This document shows, in pieces, positions 35,901-45,094 of a stretch of 64,000 nt of DNA. The notes beneath the pieces were generated by a model. The model did not search any database and was not told the origin of the DNA. It saw only the letters and a list, made by a program, of their open reading frames with translations. Position 1 is the first letter of the stretch. Each line of letters begins with the position of its first letter. The stretch is from Pseudomonas putida (GTDB taxonomy: Bacteria; Pseudomonadota; Gammaproteobacteria; Pseudomonadales; Pseudomonadaceae): assembly GCF_016406145.1 (NCBI RefSeq), contig NZ_CP066306.1, forward strand, positions 2,790,001-2,854,000, read 5' to 3'. Position numbers and translations under genes: made by a program.

Positions 35901-36170
35901 CTACCGCTGCATCCCCAACTCGGCATCATCCAGCAGCGCCTTGGCCAGCGCGCTCAGGTAATAGGACGCCCAGATCAGTTGCGGGTTTTCTTCCATCAGC
36001 CCGGCGATGGTCAGGTCGCGCACACACCCCATCAGCTCCGAGGCTTGCTCCCGGGCATCTTGGCAGGGGATGCCTGGGGCGATGCAGAACAGGGGTCGGG
36101 TCTGGCCCTCTGCCTGGTAGAACATGGTTTTACCGGGTGTGGTGTATTCGTTTGTGCCGTCTTTTGGCAT
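35901..36170 (-). CDS. Small DUF3077-like Pseudomonas protein
   Basis: An 89-residue soluble protein: LFCIAPGIPCQDAREQASELMGCVRDL and WASYYLSALAKALLDDAE resemble the DUF3077 family common in Pseudomonas, whose function is unknown. The ATG at 36170 is chosen because GGGAG precedes it; the frame is open further upstream without resemblance. A partner of similar size (36335-36577) lies upstream on the same strand. They mark the return to ordinary chromosome after the Rhs array. Confidence 0.7.
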   Translation of the reverse strand: MPKDGTNEYTTPGKTMFYQAEGQTRPLFCIAPGIPCQDAREQASELMGCVRDLTIAGLMEENPQLIWASYYLSALAKALLDDAELGMQR

Positions 36171-36334
36171 TGGTTGGCTCCCTGAAAATGCGGATGCCTG
36201 GGCTGGCCCTTTCGCTGGCAAGCCGGGCCCACACGGGTTCACCGTGCGCCTAAGGGTCGTCTACAACCTCAGGGGCGGCGCCGTGCGAGTGGTTAACTTT
36301 TGAAAGAGCCAGGCCAGGCCTGACATGATGCGAC

Positions 36335-36577
36335 TTAGTGCAGCGTTCTCGGCTCTGTCGGCATTTGCACTTGCGCCAAGGCCACCTCAAGCAATTTGCG
36401 CAAGGTTTCGAGCTCGTGCATGGAGGTCATGATCAACAAGGAGGAGGGCGATTTGGGTTGCATCATCATCGCCTGCTGGGCAACGGCTTCTGCGCAAAGT
36501 GCGTAGTCAGCAGCCATCATGAGTGTGTCTTCCAGGGAGTGGGAAGTGTAGGGTGGATCGGGGACTATCTTCAGCAT
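36335..36577 (-). CDS. Small Pseudomonas protein of unknown function
   Basis: An 80-residue protein opening MLKIVPDPP, a start shared by a group of small Pseudomonas proteins often found beside DUF3077 genes. The middle is helical (SLEDTLMMAADYALCAEAVAQQ), as is the C-terminus (HELETLRKLLEVALAQV). GGAG lies 7 bases before the ATG at 36577. Probably co-transcribed with the gene at 35901, 164 bases downstream. Function unknown. Confidence 0.65.
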   Translation of the reverse strand: MLKIVPDPPYTSHSLEDTLMMAADYALCAEAVAQQAMMMQPKSPSSLLIMTSMHELETLRKLLEVALAQVQMPTEPRTLH

Positions 36578-36750
36578 GCTTACGCTCCAACAATGGTTGA
36601 GCTGCAAGCCGCCTTGCTGTCAAACAAGAGGGTGGCAGCTGTACGCGGGTTGACAGACCGAGATTGTTGGCACTCGGCGCACACGAAGGTGCCCGCACGT
36701 ACAGCCGCCATAAGCGTATGCACACGGACAACAATCGACGGCCTGTCAAA

Positions 36751-36778
36751 GCCGGTCGCTGAATTGGCAGCGACCGGC
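36751..36778. repeat. Perfect inverted repeat in the 36578-37053 gap
   Basis: GCCGGTCGCTG and CAGCGACCGGC (11-bp arms, 6-base loop). It lacks a T-run on the plus strand and has only GGCTTTG on the minus strand, so it is either a weak terminator or an operator-like palindrome. No gene is seen elsewhere in this 476-base gap, which must hold the promoter of the amidohydrolase operon. Confidence 0.6.
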
Positions 36779-37053
36779 CGAGACTATGGCCCACGTTTAG
36801 CGCGTGCAACGAAAAACAGGCGTCGGCAGTATCTTTGGGAAACGGACTACAAGAAAGGGAATTAATCTGATTTTTTCAGCCGGTTTCTGTAGGAAAACAT
36901 CCCCGCCCATGTGATGTTCCACCACGTGAAACCACATTCAATTGTGCTCCCGCCCCACTCGCGCTTATCTGTCCGCAACCACGACCTGCCTAAACCGTCG
37001 TGATCTCAAAGCGAACAACAAGAACGGCACCCACCCGCGCGAGGAGATTCCAC

Positions 37054-38223
37054 ATGCAGCAACACCAGCACATCCTGGCCTGGCTCAACGACGTGGCCAG
37101 CGACCTGCACGCCATCCGCCACGATATCCACGCCCACCCCGAACTCGGTTTCGAAGAAAACCGCACCGCGGCCCTGGTCGCGCAACTGCTCAAAGACTGG
37201 GGCTACGAAGTGCACACCGGCATCGGCAAAACCGGTGTGGTCGGCGTGCTGCGCAATGGCAGCAGCCCACGCAAACTGGGCCTGCGTGCCGACATGGACG
37301 CGCTGCCCATCGTAGAAGCCACCGGCGCTGAATACACCAGCCGCCACCAGGGCTGCATGCACGCCTGCGGCCACGACGGGCATACCACCATGCTGCTGGG
37401 CGCGGCACGCTACCTGGCGGCCACGCGCCAGTTCGATGGCACGCTGACGCTGATCTTCCAGCCGGCCGAGGAAGGCCAGGGCGGCGCCGAGGCGATGCTG
37501 GCCGATGGGCTGCTGGAGCGCTTCCCGTGTGACGCCCTGTTCGGCATGCACAACATGCCGGGGTTGCCGGCGGGGCACCTGGGCTTTCGAGAAGGGCCGA
37601 TGATGGCTTCGCAGGACCTGCTCACCGTGACCATCGAAGGCGTCGGCGGGCATGGCTCCATGCCGCACCTGGCGGTCGACCCGTTGGTGGCCGCAGCCAG
37701 TGTGGTGATGGCCCTGCAAACCGTGGTGGCGCGCAATATCGATGCGCAGGAGGCGGCCGTGGTCACCGTGGGCGCACTGCAGGCAGGCGAGGCGGCCAAC
37801 GTGATCCCGCAGCAGGCGTTGCTGCGTTTGAGCTTGCGTGCGCTGAACGCCGAGGTGCGCGCGCAGACCCTGGAGCGGGTGCAGGCCATCATCCTTAGCC
37901 AGGCCCAAAGCTACGGCTGCACCGCCAGCATCGAACACCGCCCGGCGTACCCGGTGCTGGTCAACCACGCCGACGAAAACGCCTTTGCCCACCAGGTCGG
38001 CGTCGAGCTGCTCGGCGCCGAGGCGGTGGACGGCAACACCCGCAAGCTGATGGGCAGCGAAGACTTCGCCTGGATGCTACAGCGCTGCCCCGGCGCCTAC
38101 CTGTTCATCGGCAACGGCGTGCAGCGGCCGATGGTGCACAACCCTGCCTACGACTTCAACGACGACATCCTGCTGACCGGCGCCGCCTACTGGGGCGCCC
38201 TGACCGAGCGCTGGCTCAACTAG
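37054..38223 (+). CDS. M20-family amidohydrolase (HipO/AbgB-like)
   Basis: A 389-residue cytoplasmic metallopeptidase-like hydrolase of the M20D group. Visible motifs: HAHPELGFEENRTA near 27, GLRADMDALPI near 76 (metal Asp), MHACGHDGHTTMLLGAA near 97 (metal His), QPAEEGQGGAEAML near 135 (catalytic and metal Glu) and a late GSEDFAWML (metal-site His/Glu region). It likely removes an acyl group from an N-acyl amino acid such as hippurate. A GGAG site precedes the ATG. It heads a run with a symporter and an amidase, suggesting uptake and stepwise hydrolysis of an amide compound. Confidence 0.9.
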   Translation: MQQHQHILAWLNDVASDLHAIRHDIHAHPELGFEENRTAALVAQLLKDWGYEVHTGIGKTGVVGVLRNGSSPRKLGLRADMDALPIVEATGAEYTSRHQGCMHACGHDGHTTMLLGAARYLAATRQFDGTLTLIFQPAEEGQGGAEAMLADGLLERFPCDALFGMHNMPGLPAGHLGFREGPMMASQDLLTVTIEGVGGHGSMPHLAVDPLVAAASVVMALQTVVARNIDAQEAAVVTVGALQAGEAANVIPQQALLRLSLRALNAEVRAQTLERVQAIILSQAQSYGCTASIEHRPAYPVLVNHADENAFAHQVGVELLGAEAVDGNTRKLMGSEDFAWMLQRCPGAYLFIGNGVQRPMVHNPAYDFNDDILLTGAAYWGALTERWLN

Positions 38224-38283
38224 GGAAGCTTCAAGCTGCAGCCCGCCGCCGTTTCTGGCCAACAGATTGATGGAGTGTTCCGC

Positions 38284-39594
38284 ATGCAGACTTCACACAC
38301 AGGCGCGTCGCGTACCCGGCAAGTGGTCGCGGCGGTCATCGGTAATGCCCTGGAATGGTATGACTTTATCGTGTACGGCTTTCTGGCCAGCATCATCGCC
38401 CGCCAGTTCTTCCCCTCCGACGACGAGTACGCCTCGCTGCTGATGGCCTTGGCCACCTTCGGCGTGGGCTTTTTCATGCGCCCGGTGGGCGGCGTGCTGC
38501 TGGGCATCTATTCCGATCGCAAGGGGCGCAAGGCGGCGATGCAACTGATCATCCGCCTGATGACGGTGTCCATCGCCATGATCGCCTTTGCCCCCAGCTA
38601 CCTGGCCATTGGCATGGGCGCGCCGCTGTTGATCGTGGTGGCGCGCATGCTGCAGGGCTTTGCCACGGGCGGTGAGTACGCCAGTGCAACGGCGTTTCTG
38701 GTGGAAAGCGCACCAGCCCATCGCAAGGGGCTATACGGCTCGTGGCAGCTGGTGGGGCAGTGCCTGGCGGTGTTCAGCGGGGCGGGGATGGTCGCGCTGG
38801 TGACCCACCTGTGCACGCCCGAGGCGCTGGACAGCTGGGGCTGGCGGATTCCGTTCGTGATCGGATTGCTGATCGGCCCGGTGGGGCTGTGGATTCGCAA
38901 ACACATGGAAGAACCCGAGGAATTCCTAGAGGCGCGCAAGCAGGCCAAGGGCCAGGCGCCCAGCCTGTTGCAGGTGCTGCGGGAGCATCGGCGCAGCCTT
39001 TTGGTCTCGATGGGCCTGGCCTGTGGTGCGACGGTGTCGTTTTACGTAGTGCTGGTGAACATGCCCACCTTCGCCCACAAAAACCTTGGCCTGCCACTGG
39101 ACCAGGTGCTGCTGGTGCAGATGCTGGCCGTGGGCCTGATGACCGTGGTCATCCCCCTGGCCGGAGCGCTGTCGGACCGGCTTGGCCGGCGGCCGGTGCT
39201 GATGGCCTTTACCCTGGCATTTTTCGTGATGGTGTACCCGCTGTACGTGTGGGTGGCCGCAGCGCCGTCGATCGAGCGCCTGCTGGTGATGCAACTGCTG
39301 CTGTGCACCGCCATTGGCGGCTTCTTCGGCCCGGCGCCAACCGCCCTGGCCGAGCAGTTCCCGATCGCGGTGCGCTCCACCGGCGTGTCGGTGGCTTATA
39401 ACGTGGCGGTGATGGTGTTCGGCGGCTTTGCCCCGTTGATTGTCACCTGGCTGAGCAAGGTGCTCGGCACCCCGGTGGCCCCGTCGTTCTATGTGCTGTT
39501 CGCCTGCCTGTTGACGCTGCTGGGCACCTATTGCCTGAAAGAAGCACCCCGCGCTGGCAAGGCTGTCGCTTTCAACCTTGGAGTGAAACCGTGA
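38284..39594 (+). CDS. MFS transporter, metabolite:H+ symporter (MHS) family
   Basis: A 436-residue inner-membrane carrier with about twelve helices. The GNALEWYDFIVYGF opening is the MHS hallmark, and the SDRKGRKAAM loop between helices 2 and 3 and ALSDRLGRRPVL in the second half are the MFS motifs. MHS members import carboxylates, proline/betaine or citrate with protons. Here the neighbours suggest an N-acyl or amide-containing acid. GGAG lies 8 bases before the ATG at 38284. The stop overlaps the amidase GTG start (GTGA). Confidence 0.9.
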   Translation: MQTSHTGASRTRQVVAAVIGNALEWYDFIVYGFLASIIARQFFPSDDEYASLLMALATFGVGFFMRPVGGVLLGIYSDRKGRKAAMQLIIRLMTVSIAMIAFAPSYLAIGMGAPLLIVVARMLQGFATGGEYASATAFLVESAPAHRKGLYGSWQLVGQCLAVFSGAGMVALVTHLCTPEALDSWGWRIPFVIGLLIGPVGLWIRKHMEEPEEFLEARKQAKGQAPSLLQVLREHRRSLLVSMGLACGATVSFYVVLVNMPTFAHKNLGLPLDQVLLVQMLAVGLMTVVIPLAGALSDRLGRRPVLMAFTLAFFVMVYPLYVWVAAAPSIERLLVMQLLLCTAIGGFFGPAPTALAEQFPIAVRSTGVSVAYNVAVMVFGGFAPLIVTWLSKVLGTPVAPSFYVLFACLLTLLGTYCLKEAPRAGKAVAFNLGVKP

Positions 39595-41048
39595 ACCCGT
39601 TAGCCATCGACCCGATCGTCGCCCTCGATGCCCAGGCGCTGTCCGAGGCGATCCACGCGCGCCAGTTGTCGTGCCGTGAGGTGATGCAGGCCTACTTGGG
39701 CCATATCGAGCGCTTCAATCCGCAGGTCAATGCGCTGGTATCGCTGCGCGAGGGCGCGGTGCTGCTGGCCGAGGCTGAGGTGCGCGACCGTGAGCTGGCC
39801 GCCGGCCAGTCGCGTGGCTGGATGCATGGCATGCCGCAGGCAGTCAAAGACCTGGCGGCCACGGCGGGGCTGCGCACGACGCTGGGCTCGCCGCTGTTTG
39901 CCGAGCAGGTGCCGGCGCATGACGCCATCAGCGTGGCGCGGGTGCGGGCGAGCGGGGCGATCATTGTCGGCAAAAGCAATGTGCCGGAATTCGGCTTGGG
40001 CTCGCAGAGCTACAACACGCTGTTCGGCACCACCACCAATGCCTACGACCACAGCCGTGTGGCAGGCGGCAGCAGTGGCGGCGCCGCAGCGGCGTTGGCC
40101 ATGCGACTGCTGCCGGTGGCCGACGGCAGCGACATGATGGGCTCGCTGCGTAACCCGGCAGCGTTCAACAACGTGTTCGGCCTGCGCCCTTCGCAAGGGC
40201 GGGTGCCATACGGGCCAACGCCGGAGCTGTTCGTGCAGCAGCTGGCCACCGAGGGGCCGATGGGGCGCACGGTGACGGACGTGGCGCGGTTGCTGTCGGT
40301 GCAGGCCGGGCACGACCCGCGCGCGCCCCTGTCGCTCAGTGACGGCCTGCGTGACTTTGCCGCCGGGTTGCAGCGCGATTTCAAGGGCGTACGGGTTGGC
40401 TGGCTGGGTAACTTTGACGGCTACCTGCCGATGGACGAAGGGGTGTTGGGCCTGTGCCAGGCGGCGCTGGCAGACTTCGCCGAGCTGGGCTGCGAGGTCG
40501 AGGCGTGCCAGCCGGGGTTCGACCTGGGGCGTTTATGGCAATGCTGGCTCACCCATCGCCACTTCCTGGTGCACGGCAACCTGGGCGCGGCGTATGCCGA
40601 CCCAGGCAAACGCGCCCAGCTCAAGCCGGAGGCGCAGTGGGAGGTGGAGGGTGGCCTGCGCCTGACCGCGGCGGACGTTTACCAGGCCTCGCTGGACCGC
40701 AGCGCGTGGTACCAGGCGCTGGGTAAATTGTTCGAGCGTTACGATTATTTGCTGTTGCCGGCTGCCCAGGTGTTCCCTTTCGACGCAACCGAGCCATGGC
40801 CGAAGGTGGTTGGCGGGCAGGCCATGGACACCTACCACCGCTGGATGGAGGTGGTGATTGGCCCGACCTTGGCCGGCCTGCCGAGCATGAGCGTGCCGGT
40901 GGGTTTCAACGCCGCCGGGCTGCCGATGGGCCTGCAGATCATAGGCCCGGCCCAGGCCGATCACGCCGTGCTGCAACTGGCCTATGCCCATGAACAACTG
41001 ACGCGCTGGATAGCGCGGCGGCCGCCCGGGTGTTTGCAGGTGCGCTGA
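39591..41048 (+). CDS. Amidase signature family hydrolase
   Basis: A 485-residue protein starting with GTG at 39591, overlapping the transporter stop by 4 bases with GGAG upstream. It carries the Ser-cisSer-Lys set: Lys in MPQAVKDLA near 85, GGSSGGAAAALA near 163 (cis-Ser) and GSDMMGSLRNPAAF near 183 (nucleophile Ser; the consensus G before GS is Met here, which occurs in some bacterial members). It hydrolyses C-N bonds of amides in the cytoplasm. Coupled to the MHS importer and M20 hydrolase, so probably catabolic. Confidence 0.9.
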   Translation: MNPLAIDPIVALDAQALSEAIHARQLSCREVMQAYLGHIERFNPQVNALVSLREGAVLLAEAEVRDRELAAGQSRGWMHGMPQAVKDLAATAGLRTTLGSPLFAEQVPAHDAISVARVRASGAIIVGKSNVPEFGLGSQSYNTLFGTTTNAYDHSRVAGGSSGGAAAALAMRLLPVADGSDMMGSLRNPAAFNNVFGLRPSQGRVPYGPTPELFVQQLATEGPMGRTVTDVARLLSVQAGHDPRAPLSLSDGLRDFAAGLQRDFKGVRVGWLGNFDGYLPMDEGVLGLCQAALADFAELGCEVEACQPGFDLGRLWQCWLTHRHFLVHGNLGAAYADPGKRAQLKPEAQWEVEGGLRLTAADVYQASLDRSAWYQALGKLFERYDYLLLPAAQVFPFDATEPWPKVVGGQAMDTYHRWMEVVIGPTLAGLPSMSVPVGFNAAGLPMGLQIIGPAQADHAVLQLAYAHEQLTRWIARRPPGCLQVR

Positions 41049-41117
41049 AAGCCCTGGGCAGGCCCGTATCTTGCTGGGCATGATGACCATCCACGCACAG
41101 ACAGGGAGGTCGGACCC

Positions 41118-41891
41118 ATGGGTATTACCGCAGACAGCGGTGGCGTGCGCTCGGTGGAGCGGGCACTGGCGATCGTCGAACTGCTTGGCGAGCACCAGGC
41201 GCTGGGGCTCGAAGAGCTGCACTACCTGACGGCACTGCCCAAGGCCACGGTATCGCGCATGCTTGCCACCTTGCAGGAACAGGGTTGGGTTTACCGTGGC
41301 CTGAGCGACCGCCGTTACCGCTTGTGTGCCCGGCGCCTGTTTGGCGACCGCCAGCTGCGCTTCAAGCGCCAACTGGTGGAACGTGCCGCGCCGCTGCTAC
41401 TGGAGCTGAGCGAGCGCACCGGGCTGGTGGCGGACCTTTCTTCATTCGACGGCGAGCGGCTGGAGGTGATGGAGAGCGCCATCCCGCAGGTGCTGCGTAA
41501 ACGCTACCCGCACAACTGTCAGATCGTCGGGCAGCATGCCAGCTTGTTTCACTCGGCCATGGGCCGGGCGTGCCTGAAGGAGCTGGCGCCGGCTGAGGTG
41601 CAGCGCCTGGCGACGCATCAGCGGGTGGGCGATGAAGCGCTGTTGCGCGATATCGAGGCCGATGGGCACAAAGGCTTTGGCCAGCGCACCGAAGGGTTTT
41701 GGGAATACCCCGTGCGCTTGCCGTTCCTGATCCGGGCGATTGCCTTACCGGTGCGGGTGGAGGGGCGGCTGGCGGGCAGCATTGCGCTGCACTGGCCGCT
41801 GGACCAGGCACCGGTGGAGCGGGTGCTGAGCTTGCACCTGAACAGCTTGGCGGCGACGGTGGGGCAGGTGCAGCACGCATTGGTGAACTGA
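41118..41891 (+). CDS. IclR-family transcriptional regulator
   Basis: A 257-residue regulator. A winged helix-turn-helix is at 8-65 (VRSVERALAIVELLG, LPKATVSRMLATLQEQGWVYR) and an IclR ligand-binding domain at 80-250 (LSERTGLVADLSSFDGERLEVME, SLFHSAMGRACL). It lies 69 bases after the amidase on the same strand and probably controls the amidohydrolase-symporter-amidase set in response to its substrate or product. GGGAGG precedes the ATG. Confidence 0.92.
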   Translation: MGITADSGGVRSVERALAIVELLGEHQALGLEELHYLTALPKATVSRMLATLQEQGWVYRGLSDRRYRLCARRLFGDRQLRFKRQLVERAAPLLLELSERTGLVADLSSFDGERLEVMESAIPQVLRKRYPHNCQIVGQHASLFHSAMGRACLKELAPAEVQRLATHQRVGDEALLRDIEADGHKGFGQRTEGFWEYPVRLPFLIRAIALPVRVEGRLAGSIALHWPLDQAPVERVLSLHLNSLAATVGQVQHALVN

Positions 41892-41978
41892 GGCCAGTGA
41901 AAACAGCGCAAGCTATTTGCCCCAAAGCGGCGTTTGCAGCTATGCCTACAGTCTGACCCGGCAAATAAGGCCCGCCAA

Positions 41979-42635
41979 ATGTTGGTCGTCGAAAACCTGT
42001 GCAAGTCGTTCGCCACTGCCCAAGGCCCGCTGGAGGTGCTGCGCGGGGTGGACCTGACGCTGGCACGCGGCAGCAGCCTGGCCTTGATGGGCGAATCCGG
42101 CAGCGGCAAGAGCACCTTGCTGCACCTGCTGGCGGGCCTGGACCGCGCCGACAGCGGGCGCATCCTGATCGATGGCCAACCCCTGGACAACCGCGGCGAA
42201 GCTGCCTTGGCACGTTGGCGGCGCGAGGGCATCGGCCTGGTGTTCCAGCAGTACAACCTCATCAGCAGCCTGGACGTGGCCGCCAACCTGGCCTTCCAGG
42301 CGCGCCTGGCGGGGCGCCATGACCCGGTCTGGGTGACGCACCTGGCCACCCGGTTGGGGCTGGCCCCGTTGCTGCAACGCTACCCGGAACAACTGTCTGG
42401 CGGGCAGCAGCAGCGCGTTGCCATTGGCCGCGCGCTGGCCAGCAGGCCCTTGCTGCTGCTGGCCGACGAACCCACCGGCAGCCTTGACGAGGCCAGCAGC
42501 GACGAGGTGTTGGCGCTGCTGCTGCAGCTGGTGCACGAGGCGGGTAGCAGCGTGCTGATGGTGACCCACAGCCAGCGCCTGGCCGCCATGCTGCAGCGCC
42601 GCTGCGTGCTGCAGATGGGCCGGGTGCAGGGGTGA
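41979..42635 (+). CDS. ABC transporter ATPase, LolD/MacB-type (AttE-like)
   Basis: A 218-residue ATPase: Walker A GESGSGKST near 38, Q-loop VFQQYNLISSL, signature LSGGQQQRV near 138, Walker B LLLADEPTGSLDEA near 157 and the H-loop VTHSQR. This is the export-type class that pairs with FtsX-like permeases and works by mechanotransmission. Its stop overlaps the permease start (TGATG). With the permease and lipoprotein downstream it resembles the AttEFGH-type systems known from Agrobacterium. Substrate unknown. Confidence 0.92.
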   Translation: MLVVENLCKSFATAQGPLEVLRGVDLTLARGSSLALMGESGSGKSTLLHLLAGLDRADSGRILIDGQPLDNRGEAALARWRREGIGLVFQQYNLISSLDVAANLAFQARLAGRHDPVWVTHLATRLGLAPLLQRYPEQLSGGQQQRVAIGRALASRPLLLLADEPTGSLDEASSDEVLALLLQLVHEAGSSVLMVTHSQRLAAMLQRRCVLQMGRVQG

Positions 42636-45094
42636 TGAACAGCTTGCGGATCACCGTGCAGGCCCTGTGCAGCCATTGGTGGCGTCACCGGCTGCAGTGC
42701 ATCAGCATCTTCACCGGTTTGTGGCTGGCCACGGCCCTGTGGGCCGGCGTTCAGGCGCTCAACACTCAGGCGCGCAACGACTACGCACAAGCCAGTGCGG
42801 TGCTCGCCGGGCCTGCCCGCCCGCAATTGGTGGCACGCTCGGGGCAGCGCTTCGACCAGGCGCTGTATGTGCAATTGCGCAGGCTAGGCTGGCCGGTGAC
42901 GCCGGTGCTGGAAGGGCGCTTGCGGCTGGCTGCAGCGCCGCAGGTTGCGCTGCGCCTGGTCGGGATCGAGCCGCTTGGCCTGTTGCCGGGCATGGCCGTT
43001 GCCGGTGCCGATGTGCAGGATTTTGACCTGCAGGCGTTCGTGGGTACGCCGGGGCAAGCGTGGGTGGGCCCGGACACGCTGCGCCAGCTGGGGCGCCAAC
43101 CCGGCGAGCAGCTGACCACGGTGGACGGGCAAGTATTGCCGCCGCTTACCATGCATGCGCAGCTGGCACCGGGTGTGGTGGTGGTCGACATCGGCCAGGC
43201 GCAGGCCTTGCTCAATGCCCCCGGGCAATTGTCGTGGCTGCTCAGCGACAGTGACCAGCCACTGCCGAGCGACATTGCGGCGAGGCTGAAGCTGCAGCCG
43301 CCCGGGGATGATGCCGACCTGCAGCGGCTGACCGCCAGCTTTCACCTGAACCTCACCGCCCTCGGCCTGCTGGCCTTCGTGGTGGGGCTGTTCATTGCCC
43401 ATGCGGCCATTGGCCTGGCGCTGGAACAGCGGCGCGGGTTGATCCGCACCTTGCGCGCTTGTGGTGTGAGCTTGCAGGTGCTGCTGGCAGCCCTTGCCCT
43501 GGAGCTGGGGTTGTTTGCCGTGCTGGGCGGTGTGGCAGGCGTGGCTGCAGGTTACCTGCTGGCCGCACTGATGCTGCCTGATTTCGCCTCCAGCCTGCGC
43601 GGGCTTTATGGCGCCCAGGTGGCGGGGGAGCTGCACTTGCCGGCCACCTGGTGGCTGGCAGGCATTGCCGTCAGCCTGTTGGGCGCGTTGCTGGCGGGGC
43701 TCGACAGCCTGCTGCGTGCCGCGCGCCTGCCATTGCTGGCCTTGGCGCAGCCCCAGGCCTGGCGCCTGGCGCAAGTGCCGTGGTTGCGGCGCCAGGGTGG
43801 CGCCGGCGCCGTGCTGCTGATGGTGGCGGGGGGCTGCGGCTACCTGGGCAATGGGCTGCCCAGTGCATTCGGCATGCTGGCGGCTTTGCTGCTGGCGGCG
43901 GCGCTGTTGTTGCCGGGGTTGCTGGCGCTCTTGCTCGGCGGCTTGGCGCGGGTGTGCAAGCGCCCGCTGGCGCAGTGGTTCGTTGCCGACAGCCGCCAGC
44001 AACTACCGGCCTTGAGCCTGGCGTTGATGGCGCTGTTGCTGGCCTTGGCCGCCAGTGTCGGGGTTGGCGGCATGACCGAAGGCTTTCGCCGCACCTTCAT
44101 CGGCTGGCTGGACCAGCGCCTGGCCGCCGATGTGTACGTCACGCCCCGCGACAGCGCGCAGGCGCAGCAGATCTACGCGCGCTTGCTGGCAGACCGTACC
44201 GTCAGCGCGGTGCTGCCCAGCTGGCGGGTGGACTGGCGCCTGCAGCAGTGGCCGGTGCAGGTACAGGGGGTGGATGATCACCCTTTCTACCGCCAGCACT
44301 GGCCACTGCTGCAGCAGGCACCGGGCGCCTGGCAGGCGCTGGCCGCCGGCCGTGGTGCAATGCTCAGCGAGCAACTTGCCCGTCGCCTTGGCCTGGCTGT
44401 AGGGCAGACGCTGCAGTTGCCTGGCGAGCCGCCCCAGGCCATGACCGTGGTGGGCGTTTATGCCGACTATGGCAACCCCAAGGGCCATGTGCTGGTAAAC
44501 GCCGGCTGGTTGCGTAGCCATGCACCAGCGGCCAGCCTTGCGGGTTTCAGCCTGCTGGTGCCGCCTGAACGGGTGGCTGCGCTGAAGGATGAACTGCAAC
44601 GGCGCTATGCCCTGGATGACAATCAGGTGGTGGAGCAGGCCCGCCTCAAAGCCTGGTCCAGCGAGGTGTTCAGCCGCACCTTCGCGGTCACGGCGGCATT
44701 GAACAGCCTGACTCTAGGGGTTGCCGGCGTGGCGTTGTTCATCAGCCAGCTGACCTTGAGCCAGCGCCGCCTGGGGCAGTTGGCACCGTTGTGGGCCTTG
44801 GGTGTACCACGGCGCTGGCTGGCCTGGCTGAGCCTGGGGCAAACGCTGATGCTCAGCTGCTTCACCGTGCTGCTGGCGATCCCCTTGGGCCTGCTGCTGG
44901 CCTGGTGCCTGGTGGCGGTGGTGAATGTGCAGGCGTTCGGCTGGCGTCTGCCTTGGCATGTATTTACCGGGCAACTGGTGCAACTGGCCGTACTGGGCCT
45001 GTTGACTAGCCTGCTGGCCAGTGCCTGGCCGTTGTGGCAACTGGCACGCAGCCAGCCAAGTGCGCTGTTGAGGCAATTTGCCGATGAAAGCTGA
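42635..45094 (+). CDS. FtsX/MacB-like ABC permease, duplicated type (AttF/AttG-like fusion)
   Basis: An 819-residue membrane protein. An N-terminal signal-anchor helix is followed by a periplasmic domain (about 45-240) and a three-helix block (about 245-360). A helix pair follows at about 385-435, then a helix near 460, a second periplasmic domain (475-680) and a final three-helix block (690-815). This is the two-FtsX arrangement of large exporters, matching AttF plus AttG in one chain. The ATG at 42635 overlaps the ATPase stop; GTG 42632 is in frame. Works with the ATPase upstream, probably on a lipidic or envelope substrate. Confidence 0.9.
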   Translation: MNSLRITVQALCSHWWRHRLQCISIFTGLWLATALWAGVQALNTQARNDYAQASAVLAGPARPQLVARSGQRFDQALYVQLRRLGWPVTPVLEGRLRLAAAPQVALRLVGIEPLGLLPGMAVAGADVQDFDLQAFVGTPGQAWVGPDTLRQLGRQPGEQLTTVDGQVLPPLTMHAQLAPGVVVVDIGQAQALLNAPGQLSWLLSDSDQPLPSDIAARLKLQPPGDDADLQRLTASFHLNLTALGLLAFVVGLFIAHAAIGLALEQRRGLIRTLRACGVSLQVLLAALALELGLFAVLGGVAGVAAGYLLAALMLPDFASSLRGLYGAQVAGELHLPATWWLAGIAVSLLGALLAGLDSLLRAARLPLLALAQPQAWRLAQVPWLRRQGGAGAVLLMVAGGCGYLGNGLPSAFGMLAALLLAAALLLPGLLALLLGGLARVCKRPLAQWFVADSRQQLPALSLALMALLLALAASVGVGGMTEGFRRTFIGWLDQRLAADVYVTPRDSAQAQQIYARLLADRTVSAVLPSWRVDWRLQQWPVQVQGVDDHPFYRQHWPLLQQAPGAWQALAAGRGAMLSEQLARRLGLAVGQTLQLPGEPPQAMTVVGVYADYGNPKGHVLVNAGWLRSHAPAASLAGFSLLVPPERVAALKDELQRRYALDDNQVVEQARLKAWSSEVFSRTFAVTAALNSLTLGVAGVALFISQLTLSQRRLGQLAPLWALGVPRRWLAWLSLGQTLMLSCFTVLLAIPLGLLLAWCLVAVVNVQAFGWRLPWHVFTGQLVQLAVLGLLTSLLASAWPLWQLARSQPSALLRQFADES

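Noticed and set aside
35685..36950. Similar 28-mers (CACGTGA...ATTGT.CTCC) at about 35687 and 36925 flanking two small genes, considered as att sites or element ends.
   Set aside because: Six of 28 positions differ and no integrase or element gene lies between them.
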